DNA from: Cryptomeria japonica
Lineage: Eukaryota; Streptophyta; Pinopsida; Cupressales; Cupressaceae
Direction: 5' to 3'
Assembly: GCF_030272615.1 (NCBI RefSeq)
Contig: NC_081415.1
Coordinates: 234,867,303-234,925,302, forward strand
DNA: 58,000 nt
Below, piece after piece: positions 34,880 through 45,909 of the stretch. Made by a program: the position numbers and the translations under genes. Every line of letters starts with the position of its first letter. Position 1 is the stretch's first letter. Under the pieces are notes generated by a model, which was not told the origin of the DNA, did not search any database, and was given only the letters and a program-made list of their open reading frames with translations.

Positions 34880-37800
34880 AGCTTCGTCACTCTCTACACA
34901 TCTAAGAAGGGTGCCATCTAGACCTCGTCGGTATAGGATATCTGCTAAAATGACGTATCGAGAGGATTGGCGAATGAAAGTGCGGCGTTGATTGTTCGAT
35001 AGATCGGGAGGTAAGATATTGTCGCGAAGGTATGTGAATATGGAACCATATAACTGGGATTCAGGACCAACAACACATATCATTTCCGTAGGGGTGATCT
35101 CATATGATGGAATCAGCAGGTTGTCTACCAGGAATTCATAGCAGGTCTCATTTTGCGGTAGATCAATGAGCAAAGCAATTGTAGCCATGGCATCAGCAGT
35201 GCGATTCAGTTCTCTTGGTATCTGCTCAAACTCTATCTTTGCAAAGTGCTGTTTCAGCTCCTCTACCAGTTGTTTGTAAGGCATTAGCTTTTCATCTTTT
35301 GTTTGATAATCATCAGTTGCTTGACAGATGACAAGTTGAGAATCCCCAAAAACACGAAGTTCTTGGATCTTCCATTGAACTGCAATTCTTAACCCAGTTG
35401 TTAATGCCTCGTATTCTGCTATATTGTTGGTGCAAGGAAATGACAAGCGGTATGATTTTGGTATAGAATCGCCTTGAGGATTTATAAAGAGTATACCCGC
35501 TCCTGCCCCATACTGTGTGTAAGAGCCGTCAAAGTATAATTGCCATGGCTTTGCAGGTGATATCGTTAGAATGGACTCATCTGGAAATTCTGACTGTAGA
35601 GGAACATCATCTATCATGGGAGCATCTTCCAATTGATCTGCAATTGCTTGTCCTTTGATTGCTTTTCTGTCCACATATTCAATGTCGAATTCACCCAAAA
35701 TCATTACCCACTTGGCCAGCCGCCCAGTAAGTGTAGCTTTGTTGAGAAGATATTTTAGTGGATCAATTCTGGCAATCAACTTAGTCTTGTGAGTGAGCAT
35801 ATAATGTTGTAATTTTTGTGAAGCAAAGACCACAGCGAGACATGCACGCTCGATTGGTGTGTAGTTTAGCTCATATCCCACCAATGTGCGACTGATATAG
35901 TAGACTGCTTTTTCCTTGCCGTCAGGTATTTGCTGTGCTAGGAGTGCCCCCAGTGCCGTTGGAGTAGCTGATATGTAAAGTAGCAATGGTTGATCTGGAA
36001 TTGGTGGCATCAAGACTGGTGGGTTCAAAAGATAGTCTTTGAGCGTCTGAAAAGCCTGTTGACAGTTCTCATCCCATTTGAACTTGATGTTTTTGTGTAG
36101 CAGGTGCTGGAAAGGGTTACACTTATCTGCAAGTTGTGCTATGAATCTTCGTATGGACTGGAGTCTCCCTTGTAAAGATCGAAGTTGACTGATATTCTTG
36201 GGTGGCGGCATGTCCAAGATAGCCTTGACCTTTGCTGGATCCGCTTCAATTCCTCTTTTAGACACAATGAATCCTAGGAGCTTCCCGAAGGTTACTCCAA
36301 AGACACATTTCTTTGGGTTTAATCTTACCTTGTATTTTTCCAGCCTATCAAAGACAACTGAAAGTATGTCCAAGTGTGTGTCTCTGTCTATTGATTTTCC
36401 CAAAAGATCGTCAACATAATCTTCCACTGTTATGTGCATGAGATCATGAAAGATAGTAGTCATCGCTCTTTGATAAGTAGCGCCTGCATTTTTCAACCCA
36501 AAAGGCATGACATTCCAACAGAAGGTTCCCCATGGACAAGTGAATGATGTTTTATGTTGATCTTCAGGTGCAATTCTGATTTGATTATATCCAGAAAATC
36601 CGTCCATTAAAGATAGCATTTCATGACCTGCTGTGAGATCAACGATCAAGTCAATGTTTGGTAATGGGAAATCGTCCTTTGGACAAGCCTTGTTGATATC
36701 TCTGAAGTCTGTACATATTCGGATGCTGTGATCCAGTTTGCTGACAGGTACTAAATTGGAAATCCATTCAGGATAATCAATTGGGCGTATGAATCCGACA
36801 TCCAGTAATTTCTCCAGCTCTTCCTTGACTAGCAATGCCACTTGTGGATGCATTTTCCTTAATTTCTGCTTTACTGGTTTTGCCCCCGGTTTGACTGTCA
36901 AATGATGCATAACCAAATCCGGATCCAGTCTAAGCATATTAGCGTATGACCATGCGAAGTTGATTTGTCGTCCCTTAAAGAAGCTCATGAATTTTGTCCT
37001 CTCGGCCTCTGTCAATGATTGAGCCAAAAATATGTTGTGTGGAACCTCTGCTGTACCAATGTTTGTCTTTATAGTCTCCTCTACCAACATGGATGATTTT
37101 TCCTCATATGATGCTGGGAGAATGTCGAGCCTTCCATCTTCGGGCGCCTTAGAGAGGTTTTCACCCTCAGATACGTCCTTTCTTTTTATTTTTTTGGAGT
37201 CAGATAGCGCCACAGTGTGGTTTTCACCATAAGACCCTTGTTTTGTTTTTATTTTCACATTTTTGCGACTAGAAGGCCCGACACCCTCACCAAAGTATGC
37301 TATGTTGTTGAGCTCTATGGCATATCCTGCTTTGTGGTCTCCAGGGGGAAGATCATCTCGAATGCCAAGGTAGTCGATAATAGCTTCGTCATTTTGAAAT
37401 GTATCAAATTGTGCTGGTCCTTCATGATCCCAGTCAATGAGTTGGGGGTGAACAAGGTGAAGGTCTTTAGTGTTTTCCGAATTTGCTGGACGAAGAGTGA
37501 AGATGTGGTTATATTCAGGTATGTCAAGGTAATCGTCGAGGTCATCGATGGCACTCTCCTCATCAGTTTCGATCGTGAGCGAATCCAAATTGTCATCACT
37601 AGTAGAGCCTTCTGGGACAGGTGTCCTCATCCTATATGATTTTGACCTAGGACCTTGAAACGAAGCTTGTGCGGGATCCTTATGGGTTGGTTCTTGACCA
37701 ACTCTGAACTTTTTGTAAAATTCCTCTTCCTCTGTGGGTTCATCTGACTCTCTGAATGTCTCGGTGAGCTCATAGTCACTGGAGGATTTGTCTGAACCCC

Positions 37801-40800
37801 ACTCCCACTTATTAGAATCTATGGAAGGATAATCCTCTTGTTGAACTTCGGCAACCTTAATTCGCCATACCTCTTTTGTTCTTTTATTATGTAGTCTGGG
37901 ATTCAGAAAACCAAGCCCCTTGGAGCGTTCCCTTCTTGTAGTTAGCTCAGGTTGTAAGGGCTCCATGACACCTTCTTTGCGTAGTCCGAGAGGGCTTTTT
38001 CCATCATACCCGAATCTTTGCAAAATTTTAAAGCCTTTGCCATAGTTCTCGCAGGGTATAATAATCTGATCATGTGTGTCCTCTTCAACGTCCTTATAGA
38101 GCATTTTATATAAATTTTCTTCTTCTAGTTCACCCCATTTTTGAAAGATGGTAGGATCCCATTTGAGCATCATGATGGAGATTTGCTTGTTAGGATGTGG
38201 CCTCCCATATTCCTTGGGAGAGGTCATGACTTGTCGTAAAAACATTGTCTGATTCAGAGTGTATTCTCCCATGCCTTTTTCTTGAAACTTGGCTCTAAGT
38301 TCACCTTGTTTGGATGTCGAGGGCTTTAATGACTCAGGATCAATATATGCTGACGAAGGAGTAGCCTCCCGATTGCTGGTGATGATAGTCTCAGTATGTG
38401 ATCTCAAGTTATTACAATATATGAATGGATTTGGGTCACCATTGACGGTCACTTCAACTCCATTGTGAGGAAACTTAATGCACTGATGGTATGTTGATGG
38501 GATTGCCCTCATTTCATGAATCCAAGGACGTCCTAGCAATATGTTGTATGTGAGATCAAGATCTAGGACTTGACAAACCACATCCTTTGTGACTGGCCCT
38601 ATTCTTAGCGGTAAGGTGACTGTGCCCTTGGACGAGCGCTCTTCATCATCATAAGCCTTGATGGTGATTTGGTTTGTAGCATTCACAGCCTTGTCAGAAT
38701 ATCCCAATTGTCTTATGGTACTCAAGGTACAAATATTAAGACCTGCTCCTCCATCTACCAGGACTCGCTTTATTCTATGTTTATGTATGAAGGCTTCAAC
38801 ATGTAGAGGTGCATTATGTGGCTGACTTATGGAGGCGTCATCGGCTTCTGAAAATGTGAGGGAGTGTGGAATGGATAGGTATCCCACCATGGCTTGAAAC
38901 TGGTCCACGTTCAGATCAGTAGGGACGGTAGTATCTCTCAAGATTTTGTCAAGGATAGCTTTATGTGCAGGAGATATACGTAAGAGCTCAAGAATAGAGA
39001 TGAGTGCAGGTGTCTTCCCTAGTTGTTCTACAAGGTCGTACTCAGGCTTGATTGATGAAAGATTGGTATTCTTAGTGGAGGCACTTGGCAATGTAATCTT
39101 ACCTCGACGGGTTGTAACATGACATTCAGAGGTAGGTTCGGAAGAAGATCCAACACCTTTTAGGACAATCTTGGGTCTCTGAGTAGAATTCTCAGGATTT
39201 TTGTTCTTGATAGTAATAGTAGAGATATGATTGTCCATTGAGATGTGATTGATAGTAGAATCATAATTGTAAGGTGCTCTAGTGTAATTGGCTTGATCAT
39301 CTGTGACTTTGCCTTTTCCTTTGTCGTGTTTTGGGAACGGTTCCTTAAACATCTCATGCTCTTGATTAGATGAATGTCCCTCAATCTCTATATCTCCTCT
39401 GTCAATGAGATCTTGCACAATGTTTTTCAATCGATGGAAATTACTTGTCTTATGACCCTTGCTCTTATGAAACTCACAAAATTCATCATCATTCCACCAA
39501 TTTGGTTTGACCTTTGGTTCATATGGAGGAAAATCTGGAACTGTGATCACTTTGTTTGCTACAAGCTTTTTGAATACTGATTCAAGTGGTTCCCCCAATG
39601 GAGTGTACTTCCTTCGAGGTTTTGAAGTTGTTTGGTTGTTCACCTGATTGTTGGTAGAACTTGATCCAAAAAAGATGAACTTTGGTCTCACTGTATTTGC
39701 ATCAACAACACCATCATTAACTGTGTTCTTGTTCTTGTTCCAAAATTTTGGTTTGTCCTTTCCTTTAAAGTCCTCTTTGTTTTCTTTGAATAGTTTGATA
39801 ACTCCTTGTTCAATTAAGACCTTTTCTATTGCTAGGCCCTTTTCAATAACGTCCTTGAATGTAGACAAACAAGCTTTTCTGAGATCATAGCCAATAGCCT
39901 TATTAACGTTTTGAGTGAACATTTCTACCATTTGTTTCTGTGGGATTTCACAAGAGCATCTGCTAGCTAAATTTCTCCATCTTTGTAAAAATGTTGCGAA
40001 AGATTCTCCTTCCTTTTGTTTCGTATTGCACAAGGTAGTAACTGAGACATCTGTTTCAATGTTGTAAGAGAAATGCTGAATGAATGCCTCTGCTAAGTCG
40101 CCCCATGACTTAATACCAGGAGGTAATTGAGAAAACCATTCCATAGCTTGATCTCCTAAGCTCTGTGGGAACAACCTCATTAAGTATGTTTCTTCTGCCG
40201 CTACCTCAATGCAAGCTGTGAAGAATTGTCTTATATGTGCCTTGGGGTCTCCTCTCCCTCTATATTTGTCAAATTTTGGCGTTACAAAGTGTGGAGGAAA
40301 TGGAGGCATTGGAATGCTCTTATCGAAGGGATAAGGACATATATCTGTCATAGTGTATGTAGGTTTTGGTGTACTCATGTCCTCCATTTTCTTTTGTAGA
40401 TCTCTAATTTGTTGCTCCAAATTATTCTTGGGAGGAGATGGATTTCTTGTAGCATACCCCATGTTTGAAATGCCCATTTGAGGAGGAGCTTGTTGCATGT
40501 ATGGATGATACTGATCGTAGACATGTCCATATGGAGGTCTATATTGTTGCGACATATATGGAGCACTTGGCATAACTTCTTGTTGAGGGACCCCATATCT
40601 ATTTTGTGCATATATACCATATTCAATAGGCCTTTCATTTTCCATTGTGTTGCCCCCAATTTTGACATGAGGTCTCCTTGTGTCAAAATTTTGAGGATGT
40701 CCTTGAGTATCCACTTGTTTTGATTGATTCATACCTTGAGCATGTGATTGAGCATAAGGCCTCCATGATGGTCCTTGAGTGTAAGTATCATATGTTTGAG

Positions 40801-41061
40801 CTTGTGTATGTGGGATTGCTGGCTTTTGAAGCAAAGCTGATGGTGACTCAGGCATCATATTATTCGGTCCTCTATTTCCTCCACTATTTGGTCTCCTTTG
40901 ATCCATGTTAGGTTGAGTTTGTTGTGAGGGTCGACTTTCCATAAGTTGAGATAAGTCAAAATCATGCGGTATTTTAGCTCCACTTTGTGCCATCATGTTT
41001 AAAAAGTATTGACGATCTCTCCTCATTATCTCTTCAACCAATCTATTGAATTGAGGATCCA

Positions 41062-41247
41062 TTATGGATTCTTGTATGTCTGCTGATAGTATTGAAGAAT
41101 TGTCAACATTGTGTCATTGTGTGTAGCATTGTTGTTTATAGTGTTTGTGCTTTCCACATTTGGATTGTGTCTATAAACATTCATGTCTGGTAATGTAGTG
41201 TGCTCAGGATTGTAGAATAGATCATTGTCATACTCATAAGAACTCAT
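41062..41247 (-). CDS. 61-residue ORF overlapping gag-pol start (TAATG)
   Basis: This short frame reads MSSYEYDNDLFYNPEHTTLP and continues to a TAA that overlaps the gag-pol ATG by one base (TAATG, 41060-41064). In Gypsy-A the matching N-terminus (MSTYEFDGDKFYNP) is fused in frame to the rest of gag. In Gypsy-B it is therefore either an upstream ORF allowing reinitiation at the overlapping ATG, or the true gag N-terminus cut off by a small indel. The conservation of its sequence shows it is real coding DNA in origin. Confidence 0.6.
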   Translation of the reverse strand: MSSYEYDNDLFYNPEHTTLPDMNVYRHNPNVESTNTINNNATHNDTMLTILQYYQQTYKNP

Positions 41248-41803
41248 ATTTACAGATTCTTGAGCTTCTTTAGCTATTCTCCTAGATTTTTGAAGGCGGG
41301 TTTCAACAATGAACTAGGTGTTAGACCAAGATGTGAGAGACTAGATGAAAATGAAAAAGTATGGAAGACCAAGAGTTGTATGAAGTGTAAGTGAATCTTG
41401 AGGTGTATTTGCAATGTCCAAAGTGTAAGACCAAGTATGTAAGTAGTAGAGTAGGTGTGACTTCCAAAGAGAGGATAGTTTCTCTTGATGAGGTAAGCTG
41501 ACCTTGACTCTAAGTAAGACCAAATGAGACCCAAAGGTAAGAAACCTTGATGAGGGACCACTTAGCAAAGTGTAGTTGTATGTAGTGTGTTGACAAAGTA
41601 TGATGAGGACAAGCAAGTGACCTTTTGACTCAAGTTTAGACAATTGTGAATGTAAAGTGAGGTATGAAGCAATAATGGACTGTATGAAACCTTAGAACAG
41701 GCTGAATGCTAGATGAAACCTGAAGAGACAACCTAAGAAGCTCAAGTATGCCGAAACTGATTTTCTTTGTTTGCTTGACTGTTAAAGTTTTCAAATCCTG
41801 ACA

Positions 41804-41950
41804 CAGATGCCTCTGTATACTTCACAGACGCGATTATCTGACACAGACGCCTCTCTGTTTGACACAGATGCTGATAAAAACACAGACGCTATTCTGTACT
41901 TCACAGACGTGCTTATCTGACGTAGACGCGGTTTGAACAGACACAGACGC
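41804..41950 (-). repeat. 20-bp phased motif array, gag-proximal
   Basis: On the plus strand CAGAYGC starts fall at 41804, 41825, 41844, 41865, 41883, 41904, 41923 and 41944, so spacings alternate 21/19. On the minus (gag) strand the motif reads GCGTCTGTG, the same direction relative to gag as the intron array has relative to the PMD gene. Confidence 0.92.
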
Positions 41951-42229
41951 GTTTTTGTAACCTTAGTGCAATTCTTCCTATCTGTGAAGTTGTTTTGTTG
42001 TGACCAAATCTGATTTTTCGACTATTTTTCGTGACAAGAGGACACAATGTTGATGACTGAATGTTTGCAAACTGTTTAGACTCCAAAAGTGTGTTGTTTG
42101 ATATAAAAAGTTTTTGCATACACTTGAAGACACAAAAGACACAATGTTTTGCTGTTTTGTCTTGAATGTTTGAGTGTTTAGCATAAGACAAGCACAAATC
42201 TTAGGGCTGGCCAAGACAATAGTTGTTGA

Positions 42230-42580
42230 TCCCACATAGGGTTTTACCCCCGAGGCTACGCTATTCAGAGCTGATACTTAGATGCTTGACCTCACTGGCT
42301 CCACCCTCGGCACTCACTTCTCGGGTCAGCCAAGCATCAGTCCCCATGAAAACTCCCCATGGCGAACTTTGTATCTCTACTAAGAACTGTATGTGTGTGG
42401 GCCGCTACCAGAGGTCCGACCTCCTGCCTCAACAACTAGAAGGATTTGGGCATCTAAAACAAAGAGGTGCTAGTAAGGGCATCCGCTCGTGTGGCCATAC
42501 ATGCGGCACTTTCAGCTCTGTAAATACAGAAGGCTCCCAGCCGGTAGGGGTTACGCCCTACAAATGATCAAATAAATTTG
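42230..42580 (-). other. conserved leader block of Gypsy-B
   Basis: It aligns with 12361-12690 of Gypsy-A. It is GC-richer than its surroundings, and contains several short self-complementary pieces. No reading frame is conserved between the copies. Confidence 0.55.
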
Positions 42581-43161
42581 ATCAAACGGGTTTATGGGGA
42601 GACATAGTGTCGGTATGAACTAATCAGCACATGTTATTCATAGTTTTCACCATGAATACATTTGATTATAGTGGTTTGGATGAGGTGGGTTTTCCTCGCT
42701 ACCACTTGGGTCGTTCTCTTCTCACTAGTAGTCCTAATGACCACACGGGAAGACAGGCCCTCTAAAGATTAAACAAAAAGAGCCTATTGCTCAAGACACA
42801 AAAGACAATGATTCAATTTTAGTGCACCAAAGGAAGTGTTTGCTAAGCTATGAAAAACAAGGCACACAACAAAACTACAAAAACCCTAGCCAAGGCCCTA
42901 CAACAAAATTGTTAGTAGTTTGGGTTGTTTCAAATGATCACCCCTTCCTGCAAGCACACAAGTTAGGTAAATTTTAGAAAACCCAAAAGACTTTGTGAAA
43001 AGGGGCCTTCAACAAAAATGTTTTTGCCTCCAAAGCAAGCTACACAAACCAGGTTAGCTAGATCTGCAAGGGTTAGCCGAAAATAAACCAGATCTGAAAC
43101 CCTAAGTGCAAAATCTGAAAACCCGAATCTCAGAAAAATTGAAATTGCAAAACACAAAGCA

Positions 43162-43415
43162 CAGACGCCTCTATACCAGACACAGACGCGTCTGTATGAC
43201 ACAGACGCGGTTCTGTTATTCACAGACGCGCTCAGAGATCACAGACGCTGTTAAATGACTCAGACGCGGTCAGATGCATCGCAGACGCGGTTAGGAGTCA
43301 CAGACGCACCTTTCGGAAACCTGCAAAAATAAAATTTGACAGAAAGACAGACGCGATTCCCTCTATCGCAGACGCTTCTGAAACACAAAAACGCGATCCA
43401 ATCACTCGCAGACGC
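43162..43415 (-). repeat. 20-bp phased motif array, LTR-proximal
   Basis: On the plus strand CAGACGC starts fall at 43162, 43183, 43202, 43223, 43242, 43261, 43282, 43301, 43348, 43369 and 43409, with a variant near 43389. Spacings are 19-21 bp apart from one gap of 47. The motif reads GCGTCTGTG on the gag strand. Confidence 0.93.
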
Positions 43416-43506
43416 GGAAAAAACCTAAAATATCATCGAAATTGTCCGATCTGCAACTTCAAAAATGCAAAATCTGCAACAAAATTGTTAAATGCAAAGG
43501 GACAAG

Positions 43507-43525
43507 AGTCCCACCGGGCGTGCCA
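43507..43525 (-). other. Gypsy-B primer binding site
   Basis: On the minus strand TGGCACGCCCGGTGGGACT begins three bases after the 5' LTR. It differs from the Gypsy-A site by one base. The tRNA is not assigned. Confidence 0.8.
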
Positions 43526-43528
43526 AAA

Positions 43529-44310
43529 TGTATATGGTGAAAATGGATAACAATAATAACAATATTGAAAGGCTAAAATGAATCCAACCACTAAACCCTA
43601 GCCTAACAATGAACAAAGATCCACCATAACATATGAAGATAACCTAAGACAATGTAAATAACTCAAAATCACAAAGATTATACCATCACATGTCCAATAG
43701 GCTTTTGATCTCCATTCTTCCTATCTCCATTGATCTTGCTTGATATATTTGCTCTCAGATTTTTATATGCACAAGAGCTCAACAAAGAACATAATGTGGT
43801 TGCAAGTAGGATCGTAGTGTAGTCAATTGCATAAAAGATCATTAGCATGTGTCATTAGGGCTTGACAATGAAGAAAGCATCTTCTTAAATAGAAGACACA
43901 ATAGGAAATGGAGGGTTAAGATTGAGAGGTGTAAAAAGAGAGGTCGGCTAGGATTAGAGGGTAGGTATAAGAAATACCAAAATAATGAAAGGGGTAGGTA
44001 GTGTAGGAATTAAGAGATGAATGACATGTGTCATAGGTAGAAAAAGCTAATGAATTAATTAAATAAATAAAGATTTATTTAATAAATAGAAGAAGTAAGA
44101 TAATTAAATAAATAAGATATTTATTTAATTTAGGAAAAGGATAATTTAAATAAATAAATGTATTTATTTAAATGAGAAATAAGGCTAGAAGAGGATAAAT
44201 GAATTAATTAAATAAATAAAGATTTATTTAATTAATAGAAGAATTAGGCTTAGGTAATTAAATAAATAAAATATTTATTTAATTAGACTGGACAATTTTA
44301 GGTGTCTACA
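43529..44310 (-). repeat. Gypsy-B 5' LTR
   Basis: 782 bp, matching 28019-28800 with about six substitutions. It has five AT-only inverted repeats (44050-44283) and a TATA-like CTATTTAAGAAG on the minus strand near 43880-43895. Confidence 0.97.
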
Positions 44311-44315
44311 CTCAC
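44311..44315. repeat. Gypsy-B target duplication, right copy
   Basis: CTCAC, perfect partner of 28014-28018. Confidence 0.97.
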
Positions 44316-45367
44316 AACCCATAACATAGAGATTTTTCACGTGGAAACCCAAATGGGAAAAACCATGGTGGGGATGAATGCCCACAAGTTTGTTTTGAAC
44401 TCTTTTGAAGTCTACTCTGTTAGGAGCTAGTTCGGTTAAAGACTTTACAATAAGGTTCTGTTAGGGATCACCTGGTTAAGGGATGGCTATATACCCTGTT
44501 AAAGGTTGAAACCCCATTAAAGGTTACCTCTCTAGAGGATTTAAATAACTCAATGAGCTTGATCCACCCGGTTAGAGGATTTACAACAAAGCATATTAAA
44601 GATACGCGGTCAAAGGATTTTCCTTCTATTGAAATGGTTAGAAGACAACAAGTAAAACTTTGATCTGATAACAACACTCCTTGCTAAAGCAGATCTTTTT
44701 CAGTTCCTCTCCTCTGCAATCATACTCTGTAGATTCCTCACTCTGGTTTGGTAAGTATCTAATCTCCAACATGCGGACACACACACAAATTTTCCCAACC
44801 ACTTACAATAATAAAACTCATTGACCTTATAGACAAACATTAGGTTGGTAGCATAAACCCAAAACCCGAAATATTTTAGGTTTACAACTACAAGCAATCC
44901 AATCTTGACCATCCAAACACATTACATAGAATGAAATGATCTAAGACAGATCTCAAGATATTCTACATCGTCCAATCTTCACCGCATCTGGAAAATAGTA
45001 ACCCATCATGTGCTCTTCACATACCACTCAGAAAATCGTGCATTCCCAAGATAGGCATTCAATTCATTCGATCTTCATGCGTAAGATCCTCAAGGAAATT
45101 CTTCACGTGCACATAGCTGACGTGGCATCCTGATCCTTATCCTTATCATTCATAAAAAACCATCGGTTGCACCGCACAGGCCATACCAAAAACCCTAGAG
45201 CTGAGCAGAGACTACCAATCGGTAGTCACACTTAGTGAAGCCTGAGACCGGTCCACTCCATCTCAGTTGAGCATAACTACTTCCAATTTTTATATTGGTT
45301 CTCTTGTTTGAGCACTTATTGACATTAATGACAACATACATTATCACCACTTCATCATATGCCAACA
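44316..45367 (-). repeat. Copia-B 3' LTR, right piece
   Basis: It continues the LTR after Gypsy-B, starting AACCCATAACATAGAG, which matches 56890 onward. It ends ATATGCCAACA before the polypurine tract. A run of short GTTAAAGG/GGTTAAGG-type words at 44420-44640 is shared with the other copia LTRs. Confidence 0.93.
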
Positions 45368-45381
45368 ATCTCCCCCTTTGG
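45368..45381 (-). other. Copia-B polypurine tract
   Basis: On the minus strand CCAAAGGGGGAGAT lies against the 3' LTR. Confidence 0.85.
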
Positions 45382-45489
45382 CATTGATGACAATACTCAG
45401 TGTATCATTGCTCAGTATCTACACCATGCTCAATAACATGTACCGGTTGACATATACCAATTCAAAGATCACCACCACCACCACCATCT

Positions 45490-45909
45490 GGATTGGTTAG
45501 TGTGCACTCTTCCATATGTCTTCGGTAAGGGCTTAGTGAATATGTCTGCTAGCTTCTCCTTACTAGAAACATGTTCTAATACAACCTCTTTATTCTAAAC
45601 CTTTTCTCTCAAGAAATGATACTTGAGCTCAATGTGCTTAGTCCTAGCATGCAGTACCAAATTTTTGGGAATGTTTATTGCACCGGTATTATCACAGAAA
45701 ATACTCACCAGTTCAGATATACTCATTTTGAAGCCATTCAATACATGCTTCATCCAAATTGCCTAGGTGCAGTTCATAAATGCTGCCACATACTCCGCTT
45801 CAGCTGTAGACTAGGAAATATAGTTTTGCTTCTTGCTCATCCACGAGAATAGTCTTCCACCAAGGAAGAACGCTCCACCGATTGTGCTCTTCCGGTCGTC
45901 CACATTACC
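45490..45909 (-). pseudogene. Copia-B RNase H, C-terminal part
   Basis: Read on the minus strand it contains the DDRKSTIGGAFFLGGRL-type block, a TAG at 45811-45813 in the SQST-type motif, then the pieces equivalent to HARTKH and LKYHFL in Copia-C. It is cut at 45909 by Copia-C, and about 160 bp expected between here and 53009 are missing. Confidence 0.85.

Larger units (their letters stand above)
33797..41062 (-). pseudogene. Gypsy-B gag-pol polyprotein, one frame with two stop codons
   Basis: From ATG at 41062 a single frame runs to 33797 (about 2,420 codons), broken only by TAG at 34877-34879 and TGA at 34265-34267. Approximate residues: Gag core 250-425; zinc-like CEFHKSKGHKTSNFHRL 529-545; protease LVDGGAGLN near 766; G-patch-like segment 1005-1052; RT 1430-1610 with YVDD near 1549; RNase H 1690-1800; second RNase H (YFDGSYTQYGAGAGILF) 1838-1960. 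Integrase follows the TAG, with an HHCC-type zinc part (HEGICGPH ... CKQCQIHG), catalytic LDLI, TDNG and AEASN blocks, and a C-terminal KFEPNWLGPYIIT block after the TGA. No chromodomain is seen. The polyprotein would supply all particle and replication functions. All catalytic motifs look intact; both stops fit single C/G-to-T/A transitions. Confidence 0.95.
41248..43506 (-). other. Gypsy-B leader
   Basis: This is 2.3 kb between primer site and gag with no conserved long frame. It holds two motif arrays (41804-41950 and 43162-43415), a conserved GC-richer block (42230-42580) and a likely 3' splice site near 42948 (on the minus strand CTAACTTGTGTGCTTGCAG|GA). The splice site context is conserved in Gypsy-A near 11978. 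Confidence 0.7.
28019..44310 (-). mobile_element. Gypsy-B: young Tat-like Ty3/gypsy element with an antisense PMD gene
   Basis: This 16.3-kb element has 782-bp LTRs differing at about 6 positions, a perfect 5-bp target duplication, primer site, polypurine tract and a complete domain set. Minus-strand order is leader (43506-41248), gag-pol (41062-33797), then a 5-kb 3' region. The 3' region carries a gene on the plus strand (29145-32067) encoding a plant mobile domain protein. The second RNase H, the long leader and the long 3' region place it in the Tat/Ogre-like group of plant gypsy elements, from established knowledge of that lineage. Coding regions carry few stops, so it was active recently or is maintained by related copies. 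Confidence 0.96.

Noticed and set aside
33567-37225. Repeated GTTTTCACC words (33567, 33612, 33697, 37157, 37219)
   Set aside because: The two at 37157 and 37219 encode Gly-Glu-Asn in the polyprotein; the other three are in low-complexity T-rich DNA and show no regular spacing.
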